A stretch of 64,000 nt of DNA from positions 186,001-250,000 of the forward strand of contig NZ_VCQT01000045.1 in the NCBI RefSeq assembly GCF_005938655.1, read 5' to 3'. This DNA is from Alloalcanivorax gelatiniphagus (GTDB lineage: Bacteria; Pseudomonadota; Gammaproteobacteria; Pseudomonadales; Alcanivoracaceae). The notes below the pieces were generated by a model, which ran no database searches, had not been told where the DNA came from, and was given only the letters and a program-made list of their open reading frames with translations. Both the position numbers and the translations under genes were made by a program. Shown here piece after piece: positions 7,890-15,901 of the stretch. Every line of letters starts with the position of its first letter. The stretch's first letter is position 1.

Positions 7890-9154
7890 ACGGCGGCCCC
7901 CGCCAGATCCGGCAGAATCGGCGCATCGGCGTCGTAACGCACGCCATTGAGCAAACAGAACACCGGGTTCAGAAGGCGTTGTGCGTCCACCGCCGTGTTC
8001 TCGTTGTCGCGCAGCACGAAACGGCCGCGCTGGTCGTCCAGAACGGTGATGTCCGCCGGATTCCCCGGCGCCAGGGAACCCAGTTCTTGCGGCAGTCCGA
8101 AATTGGCCACCACATTGGTGGTGACCATCTTCACCACCTCCACCAACGGCAGTCCCAGAGCCAGCATGGAGGTCATCGCCGATGCCAGTGAAAAACGCTG
8201 CTTGCCGAAGAACATATGTTCCTGGTCGGTGTGTTCTTTCGGGGTGCCGGCGGGGCGCGGAACATGGGTGTTGTAGCCGTGCATATCCGCACCCAGGGTC
8301 TGCGGCACGATGCCGGCGTCCAGGGCGATGCGCGCCATCTTGAAGCTGAAATGCGAGCCGTGGCCCACGTCCACCTTCAGGCCCCGGTCCAGCGCCTCGC
8401 GCACCATCGGGTGCACCTTGCCTTGCTGGTTGACGAAGCCGCCCGGGTGGCGGGTGAAAGGATGGGCCAGGATGTCGCCGGGCTTCAGCAGAGGCACCAC
8501 GTCATCAAGCACTGAGTCCGGATCAATCGGGTGCTTGTCGGTGGGCAGCGGCCATAGCTGGCCGAAATGAATGTACAGCGGCAGGCCAGAGCGTTTGCCG
8601 ATCTCCGCGCATTGGCGCATGACATCCAGCCCCCAGCGCGACATGCCGCCGATCTCCGCATGGGCCTTGAAGCCCTTCACCAGATCCGCGTTGGCCAGTG
8701 CCGAGGTCACCGTGGCTTCAACGTCCACGCAATCCGGTTTGTACAGAGAGGGGTAGTAATGACCTTCCAGGCCGCCCACCAGATAGGTGGAAAGAAACGC
8801 GAAGGTCCGGGAACGGTGCCCATTGGCGATGTATTCCCTGAACGCGGGCAGCGTCATGCAGGAGGGGCCGCCCTGATCGATCAGCGTGGTGACGCCGGAG
8901 CGAACCCCGCACAGGTCCGGGTCCAGACCGAAACGCCCGGTCACGTATTGAAAGACATGGGCATGGGTGTCGATCATGCCGGGAATAACCAGCTTGCCGC
9001 TGGCATCGATGGTTTCCGTGGCCGACGCCGATGCCGCGCCGCCGGGTTTGACCACCGCCTCAATGCGACCGCCGGTTACCAGCACGTCGTGGGGGCCATC
9101 AATATTCTGGGCGGGATCGATCACATGCCCACCCCTTATTAGCAGATCCGTCAT
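7886..9154 (-). CDS. Amidohydrolase/deacetylase-family metallohydrolase (dihydroorotase-like)
   Basis: 422 aa, first gene of the cluster. It has the amidohydrolase-superfamily metal centre: THAHV (HxH near residue 62), a probable carboxylated Lys in LVKGFKAHAEIG, His in LYIHFGQ and ILAHPF, and Asp in LGADMHG. The N-terminal DLLIRGGHVIDPAQNIDGPHD strand and C-terminal GNPADITVLDD form the usual small beta-sandwich. Enzymes of this type open cyclic amides (dihydroorotate, hydantoins, dihydropyrimidines) or deacetylate. It is followed by the DUF1116 gene with a four-base overlap and is divergent from marR, whose product probably controls it. Confidence 0.88.
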   Translation of the reverse strand: MTDLLIRGGHVIDPAQNIDGPHDVLVTGGRIEAVVKPGGAASASATETIDASGKLVIPGMIDTHAHVFQYVTGRFGLDPDLCGVRSGVTTLIDQGGPSCMTLPAFREYIANGHRSRTFAFLSTYLVGGLEGHYYPSLYKPDCVDVEATVTSALANADLVKGFKAHAEIGGMSRWGLDVMRQCAEIGKRSGLPLYIHFGQLWPLPTDKHPIDPDSVLDDVVPLLKPGDILAHPFTRHPGGFVNQQGKVHPMVREALDRGLKVDVGHGSHFSFKMARIALDAGIVPQTLGADMHGYNTHVPRPAGTPKEHTDQEHMFFGKQRFSLASAMTSMLALGLPLVEVVKMVTTNVVANFGLPQELGSLAPGNPADITVLDDQRGRFVLRDNENTAVDAQRLLNPVFCLLNGVRYDADAPILPDLAGAAV

Positions 9155-9287
9155 GATCCGGGCTGTCCTCTAGGTCCTTTTGTTCGGGGAAAGCTGCAAC
9201 GGATATGCCAACGGTGGGGAAAATTTGAGCGCGCTTTTTTTAACCTTTTGAAAGAGAAAGGGTTTTTCCGATCAAGACTTTAGATTG

Positions 9288-9307
9288 ATAGGTGGTATGC
9301 CTCCTAT
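9288..9307 (+). promoter_or_regulatory. Putative MarR operator, left copy
   Basis: A 20-bp imperfect palindrome of the form ATAGGnGGnATnCCnCCTAT (16 of 20 positions symmetric). It shares a perfect 15-bp core (TAGGTGGTATGCCTC at 9289-9303) with the inverted copy at 9343-9357. It lies in the divergent control region between the amidohydrolase and marR genes. Confidence 0.65.
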
Positions 9308-9338
9308 ATGGTGGGACGAGTACGTACCGCCTGCCGCA

Positions 9339-9358
9339 TTAAGAGGCATACCACCTAA
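9339..9358 (-). promoter_or_regulatory. Putative MarR operator, right copy
   Basis: Second copy of the palindrome in inverted orientation, 17 of 20 bases identical to the left copy. The centres are 51 bp apart, close to five helical turns, so two dimers could bind on the same DNA face. Confidence 0.65.
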
Positions 9359-9451
9359 ATGCGTGCACTGGCACAGCGCTTGTTGCGCCCGCCCATCGAG
9401 CTGGGGTGCAATAGAGCGGATGCCGCTAATCTCTTGAAGGAATGAATATCG

Positions 9452-9940
9452 ATGGACGCTTCTTCTCAACCTGCCTCGGCGACCTCCCGGTCTTCACTCC
9501 TGGACCGGCCCGGGTTCTTGATCCGTCGGTTGCATCAGATTCACTGTTCACTGTTTCTCGAAGAAACCCGCCGCTTCAATATCACGCCGGTGCAGTACAG
9601 CTTGCTGACCGCATTGGCGGAGCGGGGAGAACTGGATCAGGTGGGGCTGGCCACGGAAATCGGGTTGGAGCGCACCAGCGTGGCGGAAGTGATACAGCGC
9701 CTGGAGGCGCGCGGGTTGGTGTCGAGGCGACGCAGCGAAAGCGACCGGAGAGTGAAGCGGGTGCGTTTGGAACGTAAGGGCCGTGCGTTGGTCAAGCGTG
9801 TGGATGAGGCCGCGCAACGGGCCCATGACCGCACCATCGAGGCACTGCCTGAGCCGGAAAGGGCGGCCCTGTTGTCGCAATTGGTGCGCCTGGTGGAGGC
9901 CAACAACGACAAAGGTCAGGCGCCCTTCCGAATGCCCTAG
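9452..9940 (+). CDS. MarR family transcriptional regulator
   Basis: 162 aa. Winged helix-turn-helix with the MarR layout: [21 protein letters not shown] (helices 2-3), a recognition helix around [17 protein letters not shown] and a wing [19 protein letters not shown]. The start is ATG at 9452 with AAGGA 11 bases upstream; the ATG at 9442 is out of frame. Divergent from the 9154-2308 cluster and probably its ligand-responsive repressor and its own. Its 3' end overlaps the convergent coaBC stop by four bases. Confidence 0.92.
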   Translation: MDASSQPASATSRSSLLDRPGFLIRRLHQIHCSLFLEETRRFNITPVQYSLLTALAERGELDQVGLATEIGLERTSVAEVIQRLEARGLVSRRRSESDRRVKRVRLERKGRALVKRVDEAAQRAHDRTIEALPEPERAALLSQLVRLVEANNDKGQAPFRMP

Positions 9941-11133
9941 CCCTGGCGGATGGCAATCAGCTCGATCAGCTGCTTGGCGATCTGCGTCTTGGACGCCAGC
10001 GGCAGCACCTTGTGCCCGTTGGGCCAGATCACGGTGAGTGCGTTGTTGTCGCTGTTGAAGCCCACATCGGTGCCGGACACGTCGTTGGTGGCGATCATGT
10101 CCAGGTTCTTGTTTTTCAGCTTGCCCTGGGCGTACTCGATCACGTCCTGGGTCTCGGCGGCGAAGCCCACCGTGAAGGGCCGGTTGGCGTGGTCCGCCAC
10201 GGCGGCGATGATGTCCGGGTTCTTCACCAGGGTAAGGTGAATTTCCTCGGTGGATTTCTTGATCTTGTGGTCGGCGGTGACGGTGGGCCGGTAGTCGGCC
10301 ACGGCGGCGGTGGCGATAAAGATGTCGCAGCCCTTTTCCACCGCGTCCAGGCTGGCCTGGTACATGTCCTCGGCGCGCACCACGTTGATCCGCTCCACCC
10401 GGTTGGGGGTGTCCAGCACCACCGGCCCGGCGATCAGTGTCACCCGGGCGCCGGCTTCGGCGGCGGCGGCGGCCAGGGCGAACCCCATTTTGCCGGAGCT
10501 TTTGTTGGTCAGGTAACGCACCGGGTCGATGGGTTCGCGGGTGGGGCCGGCGGTGATCACCACATGGCGGCCGGTGAGCAGGTCGTAGTCGAACACGTCC
10601 GCCGCCTGGTGGATGATCTCATCCGGTTCCTGCATGCGGCCCGGGCCCACCTCGCCGCAGGCCTGGCCACCGCTGCCGGGGCCGAAGATGTGCACGCCCT
10701 TTTCCTGCAGGATCAGTTGGTTTTTCTGGGTGGCCGGGTCGGCCCACATTTGCTGGTTCATGGCCGGCGCCACCGCCACCGGGGCGCCGGTGGCCAGGCA
10801 CAGGGTGCTGAGCAGGTCGTTGCCATGGCCGTAGGCGAGCCGCGCCAGAAAGTTGGCGGAGGCCGGGGCGATCAGTACCAGGTCGGCCCAGCGCGCCAGT
10901 TCGATATGGCCCATGGCGGCTTCGGCGCGGGGGTCCAGCAGGTCGGTATGAACCGGGTGGCCGGACAGGGCCTGCATGGTGAGCGGGGTGATGAACTCGC
11001 AGGCGCCCTGGGTCATGACCACCCGTACTTCGGCGCCGGCGTCTTGCAGGCGGCGCACCAGGTCGGCGCTCTTGTAGGCGGCGATGCCGCCGGTCACGCC
11101 GAGGAGGATTCGCTTGTTGACCAGTCGCTGCAT
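9937..11133 (-). CDS. coaBC: Bifunctional phosphopantothenoylcysteine decarboxylase/phosphopantothenate-cysteine ligase
   Basis: 398 aa, two steps of coenzyme A synthesis. N-terminal CoaC flavoprotein: [15 protein letters not shown], the catalytic His in [22 protein letters not shown] (substrate clamp) and the active-site Cys region [16 protein letters not shown]-terminal CoaB ligase: [29 protein letters not shown] and the conserved Lys in DHKIKK. In relatives it lies next to dut; here the catabolic cluster separates them. It is divergent from radC. Confidence 0.97.
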   Translation of the reverse strand: MQRLVNKRILLGVTGGIAAYKSADLVRRLQDAGAEVRVVMTQGACEFITPLTMQALSGHPVHTDLLDPRAEAAMGHIELARWADLVLIAPASANFLARLAYGHGNDLLSTLCLATGAPVAVAPAMNQQMWADPATQKNQLILQEKGVHIFGPGSGGQACGEVGPGRMQEPDEIIHQAADVFDYDLLTGRHVVITAGPTREPIDPVRYLTNKSSGKMGFALAAAAAEAGARVTLIAGPVVLDTPNRVERINVVRAEDMYQASLDAVEKGCDIFIATAAVADYRPTVTADHKIKKSTEEIHLTLVKNPDIIAAVADHANRPFTVGFAAETQDVIEYAQGKLKNKNLDMIATNDVSGTDVGFNSDNNALTVIWPNGHKVLPLASKTQIAKQLIELIAIRQG

Positions 11134-11332
11134 GCTGTTATTCCGTACAGTATTTTGAGATTTGGCTTACACGATGGGTAGCCGATGTCGTCTGCCGTGG
11201 TGGAGGCGGCTTTGATTTAATGGGGGTCGCGGCTTTCAGGGACAGGGGCCTAGGGTAGCACCAAGGTATGGCCAAGCGTAGCGATGCCGGGGTGGAACGG
11301 AACGAAAACGGAACGAAAACAGGGAGGTGTGT

Positions 11333-12010
11333 ATGGCGATCTGCGATTGGCCCGAGGACGAGCGGCCCCGGGAGAAACTGTTGAACAAGGGGGCGGCCAC
11401 GCTGAGCGATGCGGAGCTGCTGGCGATCTTTCTGCGCAGCGGCTCCCGGGGCCGCTCCGCGGTGGACGTGGGCCGCGACCTGCTGACCCGCGCCGGCAGC
11501 CTGCGTGAGTTGCTGGATCTGCCGCCGGCGCGGCTGGCGCGGCTGCCGGCCATGGCATCGGTGAACCGGCGGGCACTGTTGCTGGGCGCCCTGGAGCTGG
11601 GCAAAAGGTACCTGGCCACGGAACTGAAGCGCGGTTTCAGCCTGGATAACCCGGAGCCGGCGGCCCGGTTGCTCACCGCGGAACTGCGCGGCGAGCCTCG
11701 GGAGGTGTTCGCGGTGTTGTTTCTGGACAACAAGCACCGGGTGATCGGCTTCGAGAAGATGTTCTACGGCACCGTGGACGGGGCCGCCGTTTACCCCCGG
11801 GAGGTGGTGCGCCGGGCGCTGGAGTACAATGCGGCCAGCGTTATCGTGGGCCACAACCATCCGTCCGGCGTGGCCGAGCCCAGCCAGGCGGACCGGGACG
11901 TCACCGATCGGCTGCGCCGCGCCCTGGAGCTGGTGGACGTGCGGGTGCTGGACCATCTGGTGATCGGTGACGGTCATTGGGAGTCGTTCAGCCGCCGAGG
12001 TTGGGTATGA
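11333..12010 (+). CDS. radC: RadC family JAB/MPN-domain protein
   Basis: 225 aa from ATG at 11333 (AGGGAGG at 11321-11327); an in-frame GTG at 11327 is less likely. N-terminal helix-hairpin-helix region ([17 protein letters not shown]) and C-terminal MPN/JAMM domain with the metal motif HNHPSG-x4-S-x2-D ([14 protein letters not shown]). Historically called a DNA repair protein; the biochemical role is unsettled. Upstream DNA holds a tandem 11-bp repeat CGGAACGAAAA. It is followed by rpmB and rpmG as in most gammaproteobacteria. Confidence 0.96.
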   Translation: MAICDWPEDERPREKLLNKGAATLSDAELLAIFLRSGSRGRSAVDVGRDLLTRAGSLRELLDLPPARLARLPAMASVNRRALLLGALELGKRYLATELKRGFSLDNPEPAARLLTAELRGEPREVFAVLFLDNKHRVIGFEKMFYGTVDGAAVYPREVVRRALEYNAASVIVGHNHPSGVAEPSQADRDVTDRLRRALELVDVRVLDHLVIGDGHWESFSRRGWV

Positions 12011-12024
12011 CGGCGCCTCCACGC

Positions 12025-12053
12025 TTGAACATTGCCGCGGGGGATGGTATAAA
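12025..12053 (+). promoter_or_regulatory. Sigma-70 promoter of rpmB-rpmG
   Basis: TTGAAC (12025-12030), a 17-bp spacer and TATAAA (12048-12053), starting 15 bp after the radC stop. A near-consensus promoter fits strong ribosomal-protein expression. Confidence 0.8.
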
Positions 12054-12109
12054 ACGCGCCCTTTACGGGGCTGCCCCGCCCCACAAGTTTGCATCACGGG
12101 AGCAAGATC

Positions 12110-12343
12110 ATGTCCAAGGTTTGCCAGGTGACCGGCAAGCGGCCGGTGACGGGCCACAATGTGTCCCACTCCAACATCAAGACCAAGCGCCGCTTTGAGC
12201 CGAATCTCCACTACCACCGTTTCTGGGTGGAAAGTGAAAAGCGCTTCGTGCGCCTGCGGGTGTCCTCCAAGGGCATGCGCATCATCGACAAGAAGGGTAT
12301 CGACACCGTTCTGGCCGATATCCGCGCCCGTGGCGCACTGTAA
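12110..12343 (+). CDS. rpmB: 50S ribosomal protein L28
   Basis: 77 aa starting [20 protein letters not shown], the standard L28 N-terminus, and ending IRARGAL. The start at 12110 is set by GGGAG about 8 bases upstream. First gene of the rpmB-rpmG pair, 13 bp before rpmG. Confidence 0.98.
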   Translation: MSKVCQVTGKRPVTGHNVSHSNIKTKRRFEPNLHYHRFWVESEKRFVRLRVSSKGMRIIDKKGIDTVLADIRARGAL

Positions 12344-12356
12344 GGAGAGCTGACAG

Positions 12357-12524
12357 ATGGCCGGTCCGATTCGAGAAAAGATCCGTCTGGTGTCCTCCGA
12401 GGGCACTGGTCACTTCTACACCACCACCAAGAACAAGCGTTTGCATCCCGAGAAGATGGAAACCAAAAAGTTCGATCCGGTGGTACGTAAGCACGTGATC
12501 TACAAGGAAGCGAAGATCAAGTAA
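12357..12524 (+). CDS. rpmG: 50S ribosomal protein L33
   Basis: 55 aa from ATG at 12357 with AAGGAG in the gap after rpmB. It reads [20 protein letters not shown] at the start and [11 protein letters not shown] at the end, nearly the same as E. coli L33. It lacks the paired zinc cysteines, so it is the C-minus, zinc-independent form. Confidence 0.98.
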   Translation: MAGPIREKIRLVSSEGTGHFYTTTKNKRLHPEKMETKKFDPVVRKHVIYKEAKIK

Positions 12525-12565
12525 CGCTTCCTGCTTCCCGCTGCCAGCCTGGCAAGGGGCATCAG

Positions 12566-12599
12566 AAAACCCGGCACGGATATCCGCGCCGGGTTTTTT
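12566..12599 (+). terminator. Rho-independent terminator of rpmBG
   Basis: Stem AACCCGGC (12568-12575) with GCCGGGTT (12588-12595), followed by a T run. It lies 40 bp after rpmG. Confidence 0.9.
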
Positions 12600-12858
12600 C
12601 GTGTTTGATCGCGCCGGCCCGCCGGCTTCCCTCCCCGCTGTTTCAACGAATCCCGCCTGGCCAGCCATGGCCGCCATCCGCCTTCCACAAGTGTGTTGAA
12701 CCGGCCTTGATTCCGCCTGCCGGAAGAAACAAATATTTTCATAACGATACAAAGATACCCTTTTCGTTTTTACCAAGTTTGCCCATATTGAGAGTGCCCC
12801 AGGTTCCTTGGCGTAAGGAAATGGCGCCTCTTGTCCGGCCATTTCGGACGGGGGATCA

Positions 12859-12890
12859 ACCGGTTATCGCTCTGGAGGTACCGGTTATCG
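12859..12890 (+). promoter_or_regulatory. 11-bp direct repeats, probable activator site
   Basis: ACCGGTTATCG occurs at 12859-12869 and again at 12880-12890, a 21-bp period (two helical turns). TATATAACA follows at 12896-12904 and could be a -10 element. The arrangement resembles a response-regulator binding site upstream of a promoter for flp. Confidence 0.5.
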
Positions 12891-12955
12891 TGTGTATATA
12901 ACAGGTAACTCGTTGATTTGTTGGGGGAGTGAAATATCTATGCAATTCCAGACTG

Positions 12956-12973
12956 TTGTGATCAGGGTCACAA
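12956..12973 (+). promoter_or_regulatory. CRP/Vfr-type binding site upstream of flp
   Basis: TTGTGA-N6-TCACAA, a fully symmetric match to the CRP/Vfr consensus TGTGA-N6-TCACA, centred about 73 bp before the flp start codon. Confidence 0.65.
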
Positions 12974-13037
12974 AGTGCCTAGTATCCCAGAGGGAAGCGT
13001 CATTGATCGCACAAGAAAGTGCCAAGGAGAGCTCACT

Positions 13038-13277
13038 ATGAAACCGATCACTCAACTTCACTTCGGTCTCCAGAAACTGGCGGTACGGCTGTTCGGCGGT
13101 GCCTCCACCCGCGCGGACAAGCAACGTGGGGCCAGCGCATTGGAGTACATCGTTCTGGCGGCGGCGATTATCGTGATCGTTGGGGTGTTGGCTGGAACAG
13201 ACGTAGGCGCGCAGTTTAAGCAAGCGTTCACAAGCCTGTTTACTGATGCGACCAGCCCGGCACCCCCGGCCAACTAA
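13038..13277 (+). CDS. flp: Flp-type pilin (type IVb)
   Basis: 79-aa prepilin, major subunit of the Flp/Tad pilus. Basic leader, then the processing site RG/ASALEY with Glu at +5, then one hydrophobic helix (IVLAAAIIVIVGVLAG) and a short Pro/Ala tail. The ATG at 13038 has AAGGAGA about 10 bases upstream; an in-frame extension to 12975 has no such site. First gene of an 11-gene tad operon. No dedicated prepilin peptidase (FppA/TadV) gene is in the window. Confidence 0.92.
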   Translation: MKPITQLHFGLQKLAVRLFGGASTRADKQRGASALEYIVLAAAIIVIVGVLAGTDVGAQFKQAFTSLFTDATSPAPPAN

Positions 13278-13290
13278 AGAGCTGCTCAAA

Positions 13291-13740
13291 GTGGGCGTGA
13301 AAAACCACCAAGGGGCGGTGGCATTGGAATTCCTGATGCTGTTCCCCTTCGTGGTGGCCATGCTCTATGGTGCCGCCGTCTACGGCATCGTGTTCTTCAG
13401 CCAGTACCGGCTGCAGAACGTGGTGGACCGGGCGGTGGCCACGGCCCTGTACGTGGACCGTTCGGCCTATAACGCCGATGAATTGGAAACCGAGGTTGAA
13501 GGCCGTGCCCGGAATGCGCTGGTGGCCCTGCTGCAACAGCAGCCGGAACCGCTGGCGAGCATGGATCTGGACGGTGCTTCCTGTGGGGTGAAAGAGGTTG
13601 GTGGCGTAACCATGTTGCGCTGCGGGCTGACGTATAACTATGAGGAGAACCCCATCGTGCCGGTGATGAGTTTCGGCATGCTGGGCACTTTTCCCCCGGT
13701 GCCGTCCACTCTGAACGCGGAGGCGCGCGCGGCCTTCTGA
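13291..13740 (+). CDS. TadE-like pseudopilin
   Basis: 149 aa from GTG at 13291 (AAGAG 9 bases upstream). It begins with a short basic leader and the TadE-type segment HQGAVALEFLMLFPFVVAMLYGAAV, a probable prepilin-peptidase site with Glu at +5, and has two Cys in the periplasmic part (ASCG, MLRCG). TadE-like pseudopilins are minor components required for Flp pilus assembly. An in-frame ATG at 13246 overlapping flp is possible but has no ribosome-binding site. The P. aeruginosa locus lacks a gene in this exact place. Confidence 0.8.
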   Translation: MGVKNHQGAVALEFLMLFPFVVAMLYGAAVYGIVFFSQYRLQNVVDRAVATALYVDRSAYNADELETEVEGRARNALVALLQQQPEPLASMDLDGASCGVKEVGGVTMLRCGLTYNYEENPIVPVMSFGMLGTFPPVPSTLNAEARAAF

Positions 13741-13786
13741 CCTCCCCGATACGCTGTCGATGGACAGGGAAGTTTTCGGAGGGGAC

Positions 13787-14749
13787 ATGGGATCGAAACT
13801 GCTGTACACCCTGCCGGCCCTGGGGCTGGCGTTTCTGGCCCTGGTGCTGGCTCTGATTGGTCTGAGCCAGGGGCCGGAGTCGTCGGCGCCGCAGGTGACC
13901 GGCCGCAAAGCGGACACCACCGAGCAGGCCCCGGTCCATCGCTACTGGGTGGTCCGCGAATCGGTTCCCGTGGGGGCAACGCTCACCGAGGATAAGCTCG
14001 GCGTGGTGTCCTCGCCCACTCCGATTCCGGAGGCGCTGGCCGCTGATCAGCCGGTGGCCGGCAAGGAAGTGAAACGGCTCGCCCGCGCCGGTGAACTGTT
14101 GAGCGCCCATCATCTGGAAGCCGGTGGCAACCTGCCCGCCAGTCTGCCCGAGGGGCACCGTGCCATCGCCATCGCCGTGGACAACGTGGTCGGCGCCGGC
14201 GGTTTGCTCCAGCCCGGTGACCGGGTGGACGTGGTCACCGCGTTCCGCCGTTCCGACAAGGACAATCCGGTGGCGCTGGTGATGCTGCGCGGCATCACGG
14301 TGCTGGCGGTGAAAGGGGCGCTTTCCGCTGCCGAGCAGAGCGACGACAACCGCCGTAATGACACCGTGGTGCTGTCGGTGCCCGAGGAAAAAGTGTCCGC
14401 GCTGATGCTGGCCTCCTCCCAGGGGCAGGTTCGTCTGGCGGTGGTGGCCGACCAGGAACCCGCCGCCGATCAACAGCCCGAGGATCAACAACTCGCGGAT
14501 CGGCAATCCACGGATCAAGAATCCACGGAACAACAGCGCACGGCCGATACGGCGACGCCGCCGTCCCAGGTCGGACCTGCGCCCCGGGTGGTGGCCAGCG
14601 ACGAGTCCGGCCCGGACCAACCCTTCTACTTCGATGATTTCTTCCCCGAACCGTCCAAGGCGGCCGCGCCGGCGAAGCCCCGTGCCTCGCCGGGCCGGCG
14701 GGTGCAGGTGCTCGAGGGTCCGGAAATGAGGAGCACCTATGTTCGCTAG
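13787..14749 (+). CDS. rcpC: Flp pilus assembly protein RcpC/CpaB
   Basis: 320 aa from ATG at 13787 (GGAGGGG just upstream). One N-terminal membrane anchor (about 7-28), a SAF-like domain (VVRESVPVGATLTEDKLGVV), then the RcpC/CpaB periplasmic domain (GHRAIAIAVDNVVGAGGLLQPGDRVDVV). It stabilises or gates the RcpA secretin. A Gln/Asp-rich linker at about residues 228-252 is encoded by a 15-bp tandem repeat (14468-14542). It overlaps rcpA by 11 bases. Confidence 0.92.
   Translation: MGSKLLYTLPALGLAFLALVLALIGLSQGPESSAPQVTGRKADTTEQAPVHRYWVVRESVPVGATLTEDKLGVVSSPTPIPEALAADQPVAGKEVKRLARAGELLSAHHLEAGGNLPASLPEGHRAIAIAVDNVVGAGGLLQPGDRVDVVTAFRRSDKDNPVALVMLRGITVLAVKGALSAAEQSDDNRRNDTVVLSVPEEKVSALMLASSQGQVRLAVVADQEPAADQQPEDQQLADRQSTDQESTEQQRTADTATPPSQVGPAPRVVASDESGPDQPFYFDDFFPEPSKAAAPAKPRASPGRRVQVLEGPEMRSTYVR
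14468..14542 (+). repeat. 15-bp tandem repeat inside rcpC
   Basis: Five imperfect 15-bp units beginning GATCAACAGCCCGAG, encoding DQQPE, DQQLA, DRQST, DQEST and EQQRT. The unit length keeps the reading frame, so copy-number change would alter only linker length. Confidence 0.8.
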
Positions 14750-15899
14750 CCGCGTAGTTATCGCCGCTCTGGCGCTGCTCTGCAGCCTGGTGGCTCACGC
14801 CGAACCGATGGCGGGCTCTACCCGTCTGGCCCCCGGCGACCAGAAGGTACTCACCTTTCCCGCCCCGGTGACCAAAATCGCCACCTCCAACCCGGAGGTG
14901 GCGCGTTTGACGGTCAGCGGTAATCAGGAGGTGGTGCTCACCGCCATGGCGGAAGGCACCTCGGAACTGACCATCTGGCTGCGAAACCGGGAAGTCCCCC
15001 TGCGCAGCAGCGTGGCGGTGGCCACCACCCTGGGCGGCAGTCTGCCGTTCGGCACCCAGGTACAGACCGATATCCGCGTGCTGGAAGTTAGCCGCTCCGA
15101 ACTGAACAGCCTGGGGGTGTACTACGCCAACCTGTTCAACGGCGGTGAATCCGCCGTGGGCATCGCGCCTCCGGGCAGCGGTTTTCGGGGGTTCCCCGGG
15201 GCCGGTGGCGCCCAGGCGCCGATTGGCGGCGACGGTTTCAACCTGTTTGGCATCGGCAGCAATTCCCTGACCATCATTAATGCCCTGGAGAGCGGTGGCT
15301 TCGCCTACACCCTGGCGGAGCCCTCGCTGACCAGCCTGAGTGGCCAGAGCGCATCTTTTCTGTCCGGTGGTGAGTTTCCGGTGCCCACCCGCAATGACAA
15401 CAACGGCGTGCAGGTGGAGTTCAAGGAATTCGGGGTGGGCCTGAGTCTCACCCCAACCGTGATCAGCGGTGATCAGATCATCCTCAAGGTGGCGCCGGAG
15501 GTCAGCGAGCTGGACTTCTCCGCCGGCGTGGAAACCGGCGGCGTGGCGGTGCCCGGGCTGCGCGTGCGCCGGGCGGAGACCACCGTGTCCCTGGCCCCGG
15601 GAGAGACCTTCATTATCAGCGGGCTGGTCAGCCGCAGCACCATCAACAGCAGCGACCGGGTACCAGGCCTGGGTAACCTGCCGGTGTTGGGTGCCTTTTT
15701 CCGGTCCAGCCGCATTTCCCGGGACGATAAGGAATTGGTAATGGTGGTTACCCCGCATCTGGTGACGCCCCGCAAGGCGGGTCGACCGCCGGTCACCCTG
15801 CCCGGTGGCGCCTACCATGAGAGCAGCACCGGCTGGTTGGACATGGCCACGGAGCCGCGGCGCGGTTCGCAACCCATTCGCCACGGAGTGAGCTGGTAG
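14739..15899 (+). CDS. rcpA: Flp pilus secretin RcpA/CpaC
   Basis: 386 aa with a signal peptide (cleavage near AHAEP). N-terminal pilus-assembly domain (LAPGDQKVLTFPAPVTKIATS ... PEVARLTV) and C-terminal secretin domain (VQVEFKEFGVGLSLTPTV ... VPGLRVRRAETTVSLAPGETFIISGL ... VPGLGNLPVLGAFFRS). Forms the outer-membrane channel of the Tad system. It starts inside the end of rcpC, implying coupling. Confidence 0.94.
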   Translation: MFASRVVIAALALLCSLVAHAEPMAGSTRLAPGDQKVLTFPAPVTKIATSNPEVARLTVSGNQEVVLTAMAEGTSELTIWLRNREVPLRSSVAVATTLGGSLPFGTQVQTDIRVLEVSRSELNSLGVYYANLFNGGESAVGIAPPGSGFRGFPGAGGAQAPIGGDGFNLFGIGSNSLTIINALESGGFAYTLAEPSLTSLSGQSASFLSGGEFPVPTRNDNNGVQVEFKEFGVGLSLTPTVISGDQIILKVAPEVSELDFSAGVETGGVAVPGLRVRRAETTVSLAPGETFIISGLVSRSTINSSDRVPGLGNLPVLGAFFRSSRISRDDKELVMVVTPHLVTPRKAGRPPVTLPGGAYHESSTGWLDMATEPRRGSQPIRHGVSW

Positions 15900-15901
15900 T
15901 C

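Larger units (their letters stand above)
12600..13037. other. Non-coding control region upstream of the tad locus
   Basis: About 440 bp with no convincing gene. The middle (12728-12800) is much richer in A+T than the flanks, as expected of a promoter region. It contains the 11-bp direct repeats and the CRP-like site listed separately. Confidence 0.6.

Noticed and set aside
2308-9154. Allantoin/oxamate carbamoyltransferase cluster
   Set aside because: Only the DUF1116 component is present; FdrA, AllH, allantoinase and carbamate kinase are absent, and the oxygenase and importer do not belong to that pathway.
12282-12901. Open frames on both strands between rpmG and flp
   Set aside because: They overlap rpmB/rpmG, the terminator or the A+T-rich promoter region, lack ribosome-binding sites and resemble no protein family.
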